Part shown: positions 1-8,381 of the stretch, piece after piece | Layout: every line of letters begins with the position of its first letter | Position numbering within the stretch: position 1 is the first letter of the stretch | Assembly: GCF_025989125.1 (NCBI RefSeq) | Contig: NZ_JAPDNR010000001.1 | Coordinates: 2,400,301-2,464,300, forward strand | Reading direction: 5' to 3' | From: Chitinophaga nivalis | GTDB taxonomy: Bacteria; Bacteroidota; Bacteroidia; Chitinophagales; Chitinophagaceae | Length of the DNA stretch: 64,000 nt | Made by a program: the position numbers and the translations under genes | Notes under the pieces: generated by a model | Told to the model about the DNA's origin: nothing | The model's input: only the letters and a program-made list of their open reading frames with translations | Databases searched by the model: none

Positions 1-335
1 ATCACCTGTTTCATCACTCTTTCCCGGCTTGGGTGGTTGATCAGTTCCAGTTCCGCACCTACCAGGTCTATATGTGAAGGGAGTACCTTCAGAAAAGGGG
101 TATCCGATTCGAGTATCACGTCTTTGGCCTGAACATCGTTTACCATACAGTCATACAGACTTTGCTGCACATTGCGCAGGTCAAAGCCCAGTCCTGTGGT
201 ACTGTTAGCCTGGGGGTCGGCATCTACCAGCAATGTTTTAAATTCCAGCACAGCCAGGCTGCTTGCCAGGTTTATTGCACTTGTAGTTTTTCCCACGCCC
301 CCTTTTTGGTTAGCGATTGCGATTATTCTAGCCAT
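1..335 (-). CDS. parA: ParA/Soj-family chromosome-partitioning ATPase, N-terminal part (runs off the left edge)
   Basis: The minus-strand reading frame opens at 335 with MARIIAIANQKGGVGKTTSA and continues through the window edge, giving about 111 residues. The deviant Walker A motif KGGVGKTT near residues 10-17 and the segment LLVDADPQANSTTGLG near residue 40 are diagnostic of ParA/MinD-type P-loop ATPases. Such ATPases work with ParB to segregate replicated origins. The gene lies 68 bp downstream of the UPF0173 gene on the same strand, so read-through is possible. ParB and the rest of ParA would lie to the left of the window. The start is well supported because the Walker motif follows it at the usual distance. 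Confidence 0.93.
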   Translation of the reverse strand, partial: MARIIAIANQKGGVGKTTSAINLASSLAVLEFKTLLVDADPQANSTTGLGFDLRNVQQSLYDCMVNDVQAKDVILESDTPFLKVLPSHIDLVGAELELINHPSRERVMKQV

Positions 336-403
336 TGTGTAATTTAAAAATTCAAAGGTTTATTTATAGGATAAAGGATAAAGGAGTCTTGATCGCCTCG
401 TCC

Positions 404-1084
404 TCAAACCTCTATGGTGCTGCCTATCGCCGGTAGTACCAGTTCCAGGCCGGCTGCCTTGAATTGTTGCAGGGCCGCTGCCTGGTCTATTTTAACGTAG
501 CCGAACGTATCGTAATGTACCCCGATTATTTTCTTACAAGCTACCAGTTTGGCGGCTGCTATGGCATCCTCCACGCCCATGGTAAAATTATCACCTATCG
601 GTAATACGGCAAAATCCAGCTGTGTGAAGGCCGGAATCAGCTGCATATCCAGTGTCAGGGCAGTATCTCCGGCATAATAAAAGTTGCCGGCTGCCGTAGT
701 AAACACAAATCCCATGGGGTTGCCACCATAGGTACCATCCGGTAAACTGCTGGAATGATGAGCTACCACACATTTCACAGTTCCAAAATCAAACTGCCAC
801 TTGCCACCGGTATTCATGGGATGTACCTTCGTAAGGCCTTGTTTGCCTGCCCAGGTAATAATCTCAAAATTGGATACAACGGTCGCATTGGTTCTTTTGG
901 CTATATCTACCAGGTCAGCCAGATGATCTTCGTGACCATGAGAAACAAAAATATAATCAGCCGTTACGCTTTCGATATCGATCTCTTTCGCCAGTTCATT
1001 ATACCTGATAAAAGGGTCAAACAGGATTTTCTTACCCGCTATTTCTACTGCAAAGCACGCATGTCCGTAACAAGTATATTTCAT
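404..1084 (-). CDS. UPF0173 family metal-dependent hydrolase (metallo-beta-lactamase fold)
   Basis: This 226-residue protein starts MKYTCYGHACF, a typical UPF0173 (YtkL-like) N-terminus. An upstream ATG at 1105 would add seven residues that do not fit the family and would push the start up to a palindrome, so 1084 is preferred. The metal-binding HxHxDH motif is present as SHGHEDHLAD. Further conserved stretches are YYAGDTALTLDM and GVHYDTF, which carry the remaining Asp and His ligands. Family members are cytoplasmic zinc hydrolases related to RNase Z and lactonases. Their physiological substrate is generally unknown, so no reaction is assigned. Confidence 0.9.
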   Translation of the reverse strand: MKYTCYGHACFAVEIAGKKILFDPFIRYNELAKEIDIESVTADYIFVSHGHEDHLADLVDIAKRTNATVVSNFEIITWAGKQGLTKVHPMNTGGKWQFDFGTVKCVVAHHSSSLPDGTYGGNPMGFVFTTAAGNFYYAGDTALTLDMQLIPAFTQLDFAVLPIGDNFTMGVEDAIAAAKLVACKKIIGVHYDTFGYVKIDQAAALQQFKAAGLELVLPAIGSTIEV

Positions 1085-1106
1085 CGTATAACTTATTTGA
1101 AGCAAC

Positions 1107-1208
1107 TACGAATTTCAAATTAAGCAAGACGCATTATCCAGCAGATAAAATGAAGATGATTCCCTGTTATCTGTTGCCTAATGCGTAATCACTAATTTGA
1201 AATCCGTA
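1107..1208. repeat. 102-bp imperfect palindrome in the intergenic region
   Basis: Two 42-nt arms (1107-1148 and 1167-1208) pair end to end around an 18-nt loop with about 33 base pairs. The internal loops are symmetric, so the arms keep register throughout. The paired blocks include ATTTCAAATTA with TAATTTGAAAT and CGCATTA with TAATGCG. No T-run follows on either strand, so it is not an ordinary terminator. It begins 22 bp upstream of the UPF0173 start codon. A MITE-like or REP-like element, or a structured leader, are the obvious options. Confidence 0.6.
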
Positions 1209-1606
1209 ATTTTTATCTCAATATTAATTCTTCATTTATAATTAAATGTAGCCCCAATCGGACAAAAATACAACGATTAGGTAAAATTCAGGCGCTGTAG
1301 TATATTTATTTATACACAAACTGTGCGCAAGACAGCCATTTCCATCTGTTAATGGGTTAGTAACTAGCCTGTTTCGGCAAGCGACAGATTTGTTATATTA
1401 TTAATAATATTAACACGATGCCTGCCAGCCGGTTAGCCAGCAAATGTAGGAATTCTCCCCGCCCGATAAAAAAAATATAAGGAATGATACAATTCCGCCG
1501 CCATTTGATCGTCTGCTTATTATCCCCTGCTCCGGTTTTAACTTTTTAGACCCGATAACTTGGGGTATATTGCTCATATGTTATTTATCTATATTAATTA
1601 ATAATA
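1209..1606. other. Intergenic region without a recognisable gene
   Basis: This is about 400 bp of AT-rich DNA between the palindrome and the metallophosphoesterase. I see no credible ORF on either strand, no RNA-gene fold and no perfect TAnnTTTG promoter element. The nearest promoter-like string is TAACTTTT around 1540, which misses the last consensus base. Confidence 0.5.
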
Positions 1607-2872
1607 ATGCGTCCGGGAATCAATTCGATCATTCTTGTCATCTTTCTCCTGTTATTGGATATATATGTTTTTCAGGCCATCCGTGCCATCGTATATACGT
1701 CTGCACCCCGTGTCAGAAACATTACCTATAGTATTTACTGGGTTATTTCCCTGGGTACGGTAGCCATCATCCTGTTACTGCCCTATATCAATTGGGAAAA
1801 CTGGCCACCCACTTTTAAATCCTATGTCATTGCCCTGTTTATGGGATTGGTGGTAGCCAAGTTACTGATTACAGTCTTCCTGCTGGTAGACGACCTGCGG
1901 AGAGTTGTGTTGTGGCTGTTTCGCAAGATAGCTGGTGAAAAGGCCCCCGATACCACCGCCATAGCTGACGGTATTTCCCGCTCCCAGTTCCTCAACAAAC
2001 TGGGCCTGCTGGCCGGCGGTAGTTTCTTTGCTACCCTGATGTATGGCCTGTCCAATAAATACAATTACCGGGTTCATAAAATAAAACTGGCCTTTAACCA
2101 CCTGCCGGCTGCCTTTAAGGGCTTACGTATTGTGCAGTTGTCTGATATCCATTCCGGCAGCTTTGCCAACCGGGAGGCGGTATTAAAAGGAATTGAACTG
2201 GTAAATGCCCAGAAGCCGGACCTGGTACTGTTTACCGGCGACCTGGTGAATAATACGGCCGATGAAATGGAACCCTGGATGGATGTATTCAGCCAGGTGA
2301 AAGCGCCGATGGGTGTGTTTTCTACCCTGGGCAACCACGACTACGGCGATTATGTATTCTGGCCGGATAAAACACCGGATGGCCACAGCGTGATGCGGCA
2401 ACAAAACCTGGAGAGGTTGAAGGCTGTGCACGGTGAGCTGGGCTGGAAACTCATGATGAATGAAAGCGTGACCCTGGAAAGAGGAGGCGAACAGATCGCT
2501 TTGCTGGGTGTGGAAAACTGGAGTGCTGTAAAACGCTTTCCCCGTTATGGCGACCTCAAGCGTACTTATGAAGGGGTGAGCCATATTCCATTTAAGATAT
2601 TACTCTCTCACGACCCCACCCATTGGGATGCACAGGTACGGCCGCATTATCCGGATATTGCCCTCACCCTGGCGGGTCATACCCACGGGATGCAGTTCGG
2701 TGTTGAAATTCCGGGTTTCAAGTGGAGCCCTGCCCAGTACTTCTATAAAGAGTGGGCCGGCTTGTACAAGGAAGGCATGCAGCACCTGTATGTAAACCGG
2801 GGATTTGGTTTCCTGGGATATCCCGGCAGAGTAGGGGTATTGCCGGAAATTACGGTGATAGACCTGGTTTAA
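1607..2872 (+). CDS. Membrane-anchored metallophosphoesterase (YkuE/YaeI type)
   Basis: The 421-residue protein starts with three to four hydrophobic segments within residues 1-110, followed by a possible further segment near 150, after the polar stretch SRSQFLNKLG. The C-terminal two thirds is a calcineurin-like phosphoesterase domain with the full set of metal-ligand motifs: DIHSG (D180, H182), GDLVN (D212), GNHDYGD (N243-H244-D245), a LSHDP motif near residue 327, and GHTHG (H358, H360). Relatives such as YkuE and LpxH-like enzymes are Mn/Zn phosphodiesterases acting on phospholipid or UDP-sugar-lipid substrates at the membrane. The substrate cannot be told here. It is a single gene in its own transcription unit. 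Confidence 0.88.
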   Translation: MRPGINSIILVIFLLLLDIYVFQAIRAIVYTSAPRVRNITYSIYWVISLGTVAIILLLPYINWENWPPTFKSYVIALFMGLVVAKLLITVFLLVDDLRRVVLWLFRKIAGEKAPDTTAIADGISRSQFLNKLGLLAGGSFFATLMYGLSNKYNYRVHKIKLAFNHLPAAFKGLRIVQLSDIHSGSFANREAVLKGIELVNAQKPDLVLFTGDLVNNTADEMEPWMDVFSQVKAPMGVFSTLGNHDYGDYVFWPDKTPDGHSVMRQQNLERLKAVHGELGWKLMMNESVTLERGGEQIALLGVENWSAVKRFPRYGDLKRTYEGVSHIPFKILLSHDPTHWDAQVRPHYPDIALTLAGHTHGMQFGVEIPGFKWSPAQYFYKEWAGLYKEGMQHLYVNRGFGFLGYPGRVGVLPEITVIDLV

Positions 2873-2992
2873 GCTGCCTCCGTCAGGCTGATCGACAAAT
2901 AACCCGTATTGGGCTTTACTTTTCTGGTATTCGTCCCAATTGCGGCCAGCGGATAGGGAATAGCCACTATATTGTGTGCAGGTATCATTAAC

Positions 2993-3940
2993 ATGCGTCT
3001 GTATTGTTTCTTATTCTTGCTGCTATGTAGCCGTGCAGTAAATGGCCAGTCTTTAGCGGAGCTGGAACGACAACTGGATTCCCTTCTGCAGAAACAGGAG
3101 AAAAGCGAATTGTTGGTGGGGATCAGTTATGGAAATAATCCTGCTTATGCCAATAAAACGGCCGCATATGATAGTGCGCTGGTATTGAAAACGTTTCTCT
3201 CTCCTTCCGTTACCTATTATCATAAAAGTGGTTTTTATGGAAGTGTCAGTGCTTACTGGCTCTTGAAGGCCAGTAAGCAATCCCTGTATGAATGGGATCT
3301 TACTGCTGGTTACGACTATACGAAAAACAAGCAGTTTATCACCGGTATCTCCTATACCCGTTATCTCTTTGCCGATTCTGCCGACGTACCGGCTACGCCC
3401 ATCAAAAACGAACTATATGCCTATTTCTATTTCCGCAAATGGTGGTTGCAGCCGGGTATCATCCTGGATTATGGCTGGGGCAAGATGGAGTCTAAAGACG
3501 ACCGGAAAGGAATTGTATATGAAGATGTGAAGTCCGGTGGCTACCGGAAAACGTTGTACGGCAGCGACTTTAATGTAATAGCGGCCGTCAGGCATCCTTT
3601 CATTTTTTCTTCCCTGTTGCAGGAAGAAGACGCGCTGGTCTTTATTCCTTCGCTGGCGCTCACCATGGGTACCGATAATTATTACAGCAGCCTTAAAGCC
3701 ATGCAATATCTAACACGTTCTCCCCTGTATAATAATAAAACTGTTGTATCGTTGCAGCAGGAAAAAGATGTGGCTGATCACAGAAAGTTTGAACCACGCG
3801 CCATAGACCTCACTCTTAATTTATCCTATGTAATTGGGAAAGTAAATGTAGCTCCTTCATTTACTGTTTTTAAGCTCTTATCCGGTACAGATAAGCGTTT
3901 ACAGCAATATTTTACCGCCCGTATCACGTATGGTTTTTGA
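2993..3940 (+). CDS. Hypothetical outer-membrane beta-barrel-like protein
   Basis: Taking the ATG at 2993 gives 315 residues that begin with a clear signal peptide (MRLYCFLFLLLCSRAVNG, cleavage before QS). An in-frame ATG 21 bp upstream would add a polar extension and is less likely. The mature part has a short charged helix (residues about 22-45) and then many alternating Tyr-rich and Trp-rich strands. It ends in an aromatic residue (ITYGF), as outer-membrane beta-barrels do. I do not recognise a named family. It is probably monocistronic, since the neighbour at 4065 is 124 bp away. Confidence 0.65.
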   Translation: MRLYCFLFLLLCSRAVNGQSLAELERQLDSLLQKQEKSELLVGISYGNNPAYANKTAAYDSALVLKTFLSPSVTYYHKSGFYGSVSAYWLLKASKQSLYEWDLTAGYDYTKNKQFITGISYTRYLFADSADVPATPIKNELYAYFYFRKWWLQPGIILDYGWGKMESKDDRKGIVYEDVKSGGYRKTLYGSDFNVIAAVRHPFIFSSLLQEEDALVFIPSLALTMGTDNYYSSLKAMQYLTRSPLYNNKTVVSLQQEKDVADHRKFEPRAIDLTLNLSYVIGKVNVAPSFTVFKLLSGTDKRLQQYFTARITYGF

Positions 3941-4064
3941 ATGATAGGATAATTTTAACAAATAGCACGGAATTTGTATTTAAAGAAAATCCAATTGAAA
4001 GATAGGGGTAACTGTAAAGTGGGACGTCTATTTATTTTAACCATTATTAACAATACAAACTTTT

Positions 4065-4673
4065 ATGAAAAAACTGTTTTTCGCCGTAGCAGTGTTACTG
4101 ATCGCCACTGCAGCCAACGTTCATGCACAGGATAGATTATTGCGCTTTGGCGTAAAAGGAGGAGCCAACCTTGGAAAACTCAACGGTACCGGTTTTCAGG
4201 ATGGATTCAAACTGGGTTATCACATTGGTGGTTTTGCACAATTGAATCTGGTAAAAGGTTTTGGTGTACAGGGTGAAGTCATCTTCTCTTCTACCAAAAA
4301 CAAAACTACAGATGATTTCAAGCAAATCTTCAACACCAATAACCTGGAAGATAATGGCAAAAAAATTACGCTGAGTTATCTGAGCATTCCTATTCTGGCC
4401 AATATTGACCTGGGTAGTCCTCGTTTCAAATTGCAGGTAGGTCCTCAGTTCAGTGCTTTAGTAAGCGACAAAAAAGTTTTCGGTGCTGCCAATCAGGCGT
4501 TCAAAGGTGGTGACATCTCCGGTGTAGCTGGTCTGTGGCTGCAATTACCGATTGTAAACATCAGTGCACGTTACATCATTGGTTTCAATGACGTAAAAGG
4601 TATCAACACCGTTACCGACACCGGTAACTGGAAAAACCAGAGCATCCAGATTGGTGTAGGTGTAACCCTGTAA
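4065..4673 (+). CDS. Porin-family outer-membrane beta-barrel protein (PF13568-like)
   Basis: The 202-residue protein has a textbook signal peptide (MKKLFFAVAVLLIATAANVHA, then QD). It is followed by the FGVKGGANLGKLNG motif that opens PF13568 outer-membrane beta-barrel proteins of Bacteroidota. The remaining sequence alternates strands and Gly/Asn turns and ends QIGVGVTL. These small eight-stranded barrels are abundant in the phylum and mostly lack an assigned function. A strong hairpin terminator follows at 4712-4766, so the gene ends its transcription unit. Confidence 0.82.
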   Translation: MKKLFFAVAVLLIATAANVHAQDRLLRFGVKGGANLGKLNGTGFQDGFKLGYHIGGFAQLNLVKGFGVQGEVIFSSTKNKTTDDFKQIFNTNNLEDNGKKITLSYLSIPILANIDLGSPRFKLQVGPQFSALVSDKKVFGAANQAFKGGDISGVAGLWLQLPIVNISARYIIGFNDVKGINTVTDTGNWKNQSIQIGVGVTL

Positions 4674-4711
4674 TCATACAATCCGTATAAAGGGTAGTTT
4701 TTCAAGTATAA

Positions 4712-4766
4712 GAGGATAAAGGGGTTGGCAAAAAAGTAACTTACTTTTGGGCTAACCCCTCATCCT
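4712..4766 (+). terminator. Stem-loop terminator after the porin-family gene
   Basis: The arms GGAT..AGGGGTTgGC and GC.AACCCCT.ATCC enclose a second inner hairpin (AAAGTAA/TTACTTT). A CCTTTTC tail follows. It lies about 40 bp after the stop codon at 4673. Confidence 0.6.
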
Positions 4767-4850
4767 TTTCTAATACCATTGTTTTCCCCGTTGTTTTCCC
4801 TTCTCTGCAGATCTATCCGATGTGCCTCCCCCTTTGTGGCTGAGAAATTC

Positions 4851-4881
4851 TGACAGTGCGTCACTTGGCATCAAACTTGAC
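4851..4881 (+). promoter_or_regulatory. Candidate sigma-54-like promoter with an inverted repeat upstream of lon
   Basis: TTGGCAT-CAAAC-TTGAC at 4865-4881 matches the sigma-54 layout (TGGCAC, five bases, TTGC) with exact spacing. The -24 GG is at 4867-4868, but the -12 GC reads GA. Directly upstream is the inverted repeat TGAC-agtgc-GTCA (4851-4863). The predicted transcript would start about 70 nt before the lon ATG. A heat-shock operator is an alternative reading. Confidence 0.35.
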
Positions 4882-4961
4882 TATGTAGGTGTACTTAAAA
4901 AATAGAGGACTTTACCAGGTATATCTGACAGAATGTCCTCATGAGGCTTTAAATATCTCAG

Positions 4962-7364
4962 ATGAACAGATTTTATTTAGGAAATTCGGAAGATGAAATG
5001 GAGTTCATGCCTATTATCCCATTGAATGAAGACGGGGAAGGACAAGAGGATGAAAAAATTCCCGATGAACTGGCATTACTACCATTACGGAATACGGTAT
5101 TATTTCCCGGTGTTGTACTCCCCATTACAGTGGGCCGGGATAAATCTATAAAAGCGGTGGCTGATGCGTACAAAACTGACAAAATGATCGGAGTTGTAGC
5201 GCAAAAAGACAGCACCATTGAAGATCCGAATGTAGCGGACCTCAGTAATGTAGGAACAGTGGCGCGTATTGTGAAACTGATCAAAATGCCGGATGGCGGC
5301 ACCACTATCATTATCCAGGGTCGCAAACGTTTCAAGATCGACGAAATAATTGCAGAAGATCCTTACTTCAAGGCAAAAGTGACCATCCTGCTGGATGAAA
5401 TCGTGGAAGATGATTCAGAATTTGAAGCATATGTTTCTTCCATTAAAGACCTGGCCGGACAAATCATTCAGTTATCTCCCAATCTGCCTTCTGAAGCCAG
5501 CATTATCCTGAAAAACATAGAGAATCCTTCTTTCCTGGTGCATTTTGTTTCTTCCAATCTGAATTCAGACCTGAAGGATAAACAGCAGCTGCTGGAGATC
5601 AACAACCTGCGCACCCGTGCGGAATTGCTGATGAAACTGTTGCAAACAGAATTGCAGCTGGCAGAACTGAAAAATAAGATCACCAACAAAACCAAAGCGG
5701 ACCTCGACAAACAGCAACGGGATTATTTCCTGCAGCAGCAGATGAAGTCCATCAAAGAAGAGTTGGGCGGTGATAGCAATGACCGGGAGCTGAAAGAAAT
5801 GAAGCGCAAGGCGGAAGACAAAAAATGGCCCGCCGCTGCAGCCGAAGCTTTTGCCAAAGGTATCGAGAAACTGGAGCGCATGCACCCCAGCACACCGGAT
5901 TACAGCGTGGTATACAACCACCTGGACCTCTTGCTGGATCTGCCATGGGGTGAATATACCACCGACAGCTACGACCTGAAAAAAGCAAAGAAAATACTGG
6001 ACCATGACCATTATGGCATGGAAAAAATAAAGGAACGTATCCTGGAATACCTGGCGGTACTGAAACTGAAAGGAGATATGAAATCTCCGATCCTGTGTTT
6101 CGTAGGCCCTCCCGGTATTGGTAAAACTTCCCTCGGCCGTTCTATTGCCAACGCGGTAGGCCGTAAATATGTACGGTTAAGCCTGGGCGGATTGCATGAT
6201 GAAAGTGAGATCAGAGGTCACCGTAAAACCTATATCGGCGCCATGCCGGGTAGGGTAGTACAGTCGATCCGCAAAACCAAATCAGCCAATCCGGTGATGA
6301 TCCTGGATGAAATAGATAAAATAGGTAATGATCTGCGCGGCGATCCCAGTTCTGCTTTACTGGAAGTACTGGACCCCGAGCAAAACAGCACCTTCTACGA
6401 TAACTACCTGGAACTGGAATTTGACCTGAGCAGGGTATTATTTATTGCCACTGCCAATAATATCGGCGCCATTCACCCGGCACTGCGCGACAGGCTGGAA
6501 ATCATTGACCTGAGTGGTTATTCCATCGAGGAAAAAGTAGAAATCGCCAAACGGCACCTGTTGCCCAAACAGAAAGAAGCCCATGGCTTAAAAGACACTA
6601 AATTCCGTATAAGCAACAGCGTTATAGAGCATATCATTGCAGATTATACCCGGGAGAGCGGGGTGCGTGAACTGGACCGGCAATTTGCTTCCATTATGCG
6701 TAACCTGGCGAAGGAAGTGGCCCTGGAGCGTCCGTTGCCGGAAGCTGTGACCGATGCCACGATCCAGAAAATACTGGGCAAACCGCGGTATTCCAATGAA
6801 ATCTATAAAGTAGGAAATCCTCCCGGCGTAGCAGTAGGCCTGGCCTGGACCTACGTAGGAGGCGACATCCTGTTTATTGAAAGTAGTCTGAGTGAAGGGA
6901 AGGGGGAACTGAAACTGACCGGTAACCTGGGGAATGTGATGAAAGAATCTGCCGTTACCGCCCTGAGTTATCTGCAGGCCCATGCAGCTGAATGTAAGAT
7001 AGATCCGAAACGCTTAAAGGAAAAGAACATACATGTGCATGTACCGGAAGGTGCTGTGCCTAAAGACGGTCCCAGTGCAGGTATCACCATGCTCACGGCA
7101 CTGGCGTCCGCATTCACCGGCCGTAAGGTAAAATCCTATCTGGCTATGTCAGGCGAAATTACGTTGCGCGGACAGGTATTGCCGGTAGGCGGGATCAAGG
7201 AAAAGATACTGGCCGCCAAAAGGGCAGGTATCCGTGAAATTATCCTGTGCTGGCAAAATGAAAAGGATATCAAGGATATCAACCCGGCTTACATCAAGGG
7301 AATGAAATTCCATTATGTACGGGAAATGAACCAAGTGCTGGATATTGCGTTATTAAAGAAGTAA
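4962..7364 (+). CDS. lon: ATP-dependent protease Lon
   Basis: The 800-residue protein has the three Lon parts in order. An N-terminal substrate-binding domain (about residues 35-240, LALLPLRNTVLFPG) is followed by an AAA+ module with Walker A GPPGIGKTS (K388), Walker B MILDEIDK, and the Lon signature GHRKTYIGAMPGR. The C-terminal peptidase has the catalytic dyad Ser705 (DGPSAGITM) and Lys746 (GGIKEK). Lon is a cytoplasmic hexameric protease that removes misfolded and short-lived regulatory proteins. Length and motifs are normal. The acidic N-terminal extension before residue 35 is seen in many Bacteroidota Lon proteins. Regulation is suggested by the palindrome and sigma-54-like element upstream. 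It converges on pdxJ with a shared terminator. Confidence 0.98.
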   Translation: MNRFYLGNSEDEMEFMPIIPLNEDGEGQEDEKIPDELALLPLRNTVLFPGVVLPITVGRDKSIKAVADAYKTDKMIGVVAQKDSTIEDPNVADLSNVGTVARIVKLIKMPDGGTTIIIQGRKRFKIDEIIAEDPYFKAKVTILLDEIVEDDSEFEAYVSSIKDLAGQIIQLSPNLPSEASIILKNIENPSFLVHFVSSNLNSDLKDKQQLLEINNLRTRAELLMKLLQTELQLAELKNKITNKTKADLDKQQRDYFLQQQMKSIKEELGGDSNDRELKEMKRKAEDKKWPAAAAEAFAKGIEKLERMHPSTPDYSVVYNHLDLLLDLPWGEYTTDSYDLKKAKKILDHDHYGMEKIKERILEYLAVLKLKGDMKSPILCFVGPPGIGKTSLGRSIANAVGRKYVRLSLGGLHDESEIRGHRKTYIGAMPGRVVQSIRKTKSANPVMILDEIDKIGNDLRGDPSSALLEVLDPEQNSTFYDNYLELEFDLSRVLFIATANNIGAIHPALRDRLEIIDLSGYSIEEKVEIAKRHLLPKQKEAHGLKDTKFRISNSVIEHIIADYTRESGVRELDRQFASIMRNLAKEVALERPLPEAVTDATIQKILGKPRYSNEIYKVGNPPGVAVGLAWTYVGGDILFIESSLSEGKGELKLTGNLGNVMKESAVTALSYLQAHAAECKIDPKRLKEKNIHVHVPEGAVPKDGPSAGITMLTALASAFTGRKVKSYLAMSGEITLRGQVLPVGGIKEKILAAKRAGIREIILCWQNEKDIKDINPAYIKGMKFHYVREMNQVLDIALLKK

Positions 7365-7411
7365 CTGCGTGTATCATTGCTGCCAGTCATAGCGGCAACC
7401 TAAATAAAGTT

Positions 7412-7440
7412 CATATCGGTTTAGTTGTGACCCCGATATG
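7412..7440 (+). other. Short stem-loop after lon
   Basis: CATATCGG (7412-7419) pairs with CCGATATG (7433-7440) around a 13-nt loop. No T-run follows, so it may be a 3' UTR processing or stability hairpin ahead of the true terminator. Confidence 0.35.
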
Positions 7441-7467
7441 CAACATGTTGATTGTTTTAAGGGTTAA

Positions 7468-7503
7468 AATAAAGCCATTCCGGAACAACGGAATGGCTTT
7501 ATT
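7468..7503. terminator. Bidirectional terminator between convergent lon and pdxJ
   Basis: AAAGCCATTCCG (7471-7482) and CGGAATGGCTTT (7489-7500) form a perfect 12-bp stem with loop GAACAA. The stem is flanked by A-rich and T-rich runs on both sides, so it can serve transcripts from either direction. Confidence 0.8.
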
Positions 7504-7527
7504 ATTTGGTGGAATATGTTGGAAATA

Positions 7528-8259
7528 TTAGTCTATCAGCTGGCGTTTGTACAGCTGTATGGTATTTTCCAGGCCGAAGTAGATGGCATCTGCCACCAGT
7601 GCATGTCCGATAGACACTTCTTTCAGCTGGGGGATGTGCAGTTTGAAGAACCGGAGGTTATCCAGGTTGAGGTCATGACCGGCATTAAGATCCAGGCCGA
7701 TCGCCGTTGCTTCGCGGGCGGTATTTTTATAATCGTTGAACAGCTGCAGGTTTTGCGGCTGTGTACGGGCATTCGTATATTCTTCTGCGTAAGGACCGGT
7801 ATACAGTTCAATGCGGTCAGCGCCGGCACTTTTGGCACCTGCTACTTTGTCTGGTTCCGCATTCAGGAAGATAGATACCCGGATACCATTCCTTTTTAAT
7901 TCGGAGATCACTTCTTTCAGTTGCGACTGGTGTTTGATGGTATCCCAGCCGGTATTGGAAGTGATAGCATCCGGTGGATCCGGTACCAGCGTACATTGGT
8001 GGGGTTTCACCTCCAGTACGAGGTCCATAAAGTCTTTGGACGGATAGCCTTCAATGTTGAATTCGGTCGTAACGAGCGGTTTCAGGTCGCGTACATCCTG
8101 GTAACGGATATGGCGCTCATCCGGGCGCGGGTGAACAGTAATGCCATCGGCTCCGAACTGTTCACAATCACGGGCTACTTTTAATATGTCCGGAATATTG
8201 CCGCCACGTGCGTTTCGTAGGGTCGCAAACTTGTTAATGTTTACACTCAGCTTTGTCAT
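7528..8259 (-). CDS. pdxJ: Pyridoxine 5'-phosphate synthase PdxJ
   Basis: The 243-residue protein starts MTKLSVNINKFATLRNARGG, the conserved PdxJ N-terminus. It carries GADGITVHPRPDERHI near residue 40, which holds phosphate- and substrate-binding residues, a conserved VSIFLNAE-type segment near residue 128, and GLDLNAGHDLN near residue 190. PdxJ condenses 1-deoxy-D-xylulose 5-phosphate with 3-amino-2-oxopropyl phosphate to give pyridoxine 5'-phosphate, the ring-closing step of the DXP-dependent vitamin B6 pathway. Length is typical. A perfect TAATTTTG element lies only 4 nt upstream of the ATG, which would make the transcript nearly leaderless if it is used. Confidence 0.97.
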   Translation of the reverse strand: MTKLSVNINKFATLRNARGGNIPDILKVARDCEQFGADGITVHPRPDERHIRYQDVRDLKPLVTTEFNIEGYPSKDFMDLVLEVKPHQCTLVPDPPDAITSNTGWDTIKHQSQLKEVISELKRNGIRVSIFLNAEPDKVAGAKSAGADRIELYTGPYAEEYTNARTQPQNLQLFNDYKNTAREATAIGLDLNAGHDLNLDNLRFFKLHIPQLKEVSIGHALVADAIYFGLENTIQLYKRQLID

Positions 8260-8263
8260 GTTG

Positions 8264-8271
8264 CAAAATTA
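8264..8271 (-). promoter_or_regulatory. Candidate -7 element (TAATTTTG) at the pdxJ start
   Basis: It matches the Bacteroidota -7 consensus TAnnTTTG on the minus strand and ends 4 nt before the pdxJ ATG. I see no clear -33 TTTG at the right distance, so support is weak. Confidence 0.25.
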
Positions 8272-8286
8272 CTTTTAAAAGCATAA

Positions 8287-8361
8287 AGCACAAAGCCATC
8301 AGGGAAGAGATGACAGCGTTTTGTTGTATGCGCCTGCATCCTGCTCTGATGGCTTTGTGCT
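8287..8361 (-). terminator. Long-stem hairpin downstream of ahcY
   Basis: Arms 8287-8302 (AGCACAAAGCCATCAG) and 8346-8361 are perfect 16-bp complements with a 43-nt loop. The hairpin lies between the ahcY stop codon and the pdxJ start. On the minus strand the stem is followed by TTATGCTTTTA, a poor U-tract. It could be a terminator or a 3' UTR structure. Confidence 0.5.
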
Positions 8362-8381
8362 ATATATGATCTGCGTACTTA

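Noticed and set aside
162..347. Plus-strand 61-codon ORF over the parA region
   Set aside because: It is antisense to the clearly conserved parA N-terminus and has no similarity of its own that I recognise.
1..1100. Replication origin or parS site near parA
   Set aside because: No parS-like 16-bp palindrome or DnaA-box cluster was seen, and only the parA N-terminus is present.
5565..6011. 148-codon antisense ORF inside lon
   Set aside because: It is a shadow of the lon coding sequence with odd composition (Phe/Gln/Leu-rich). No promoter or conserved motif supports it.
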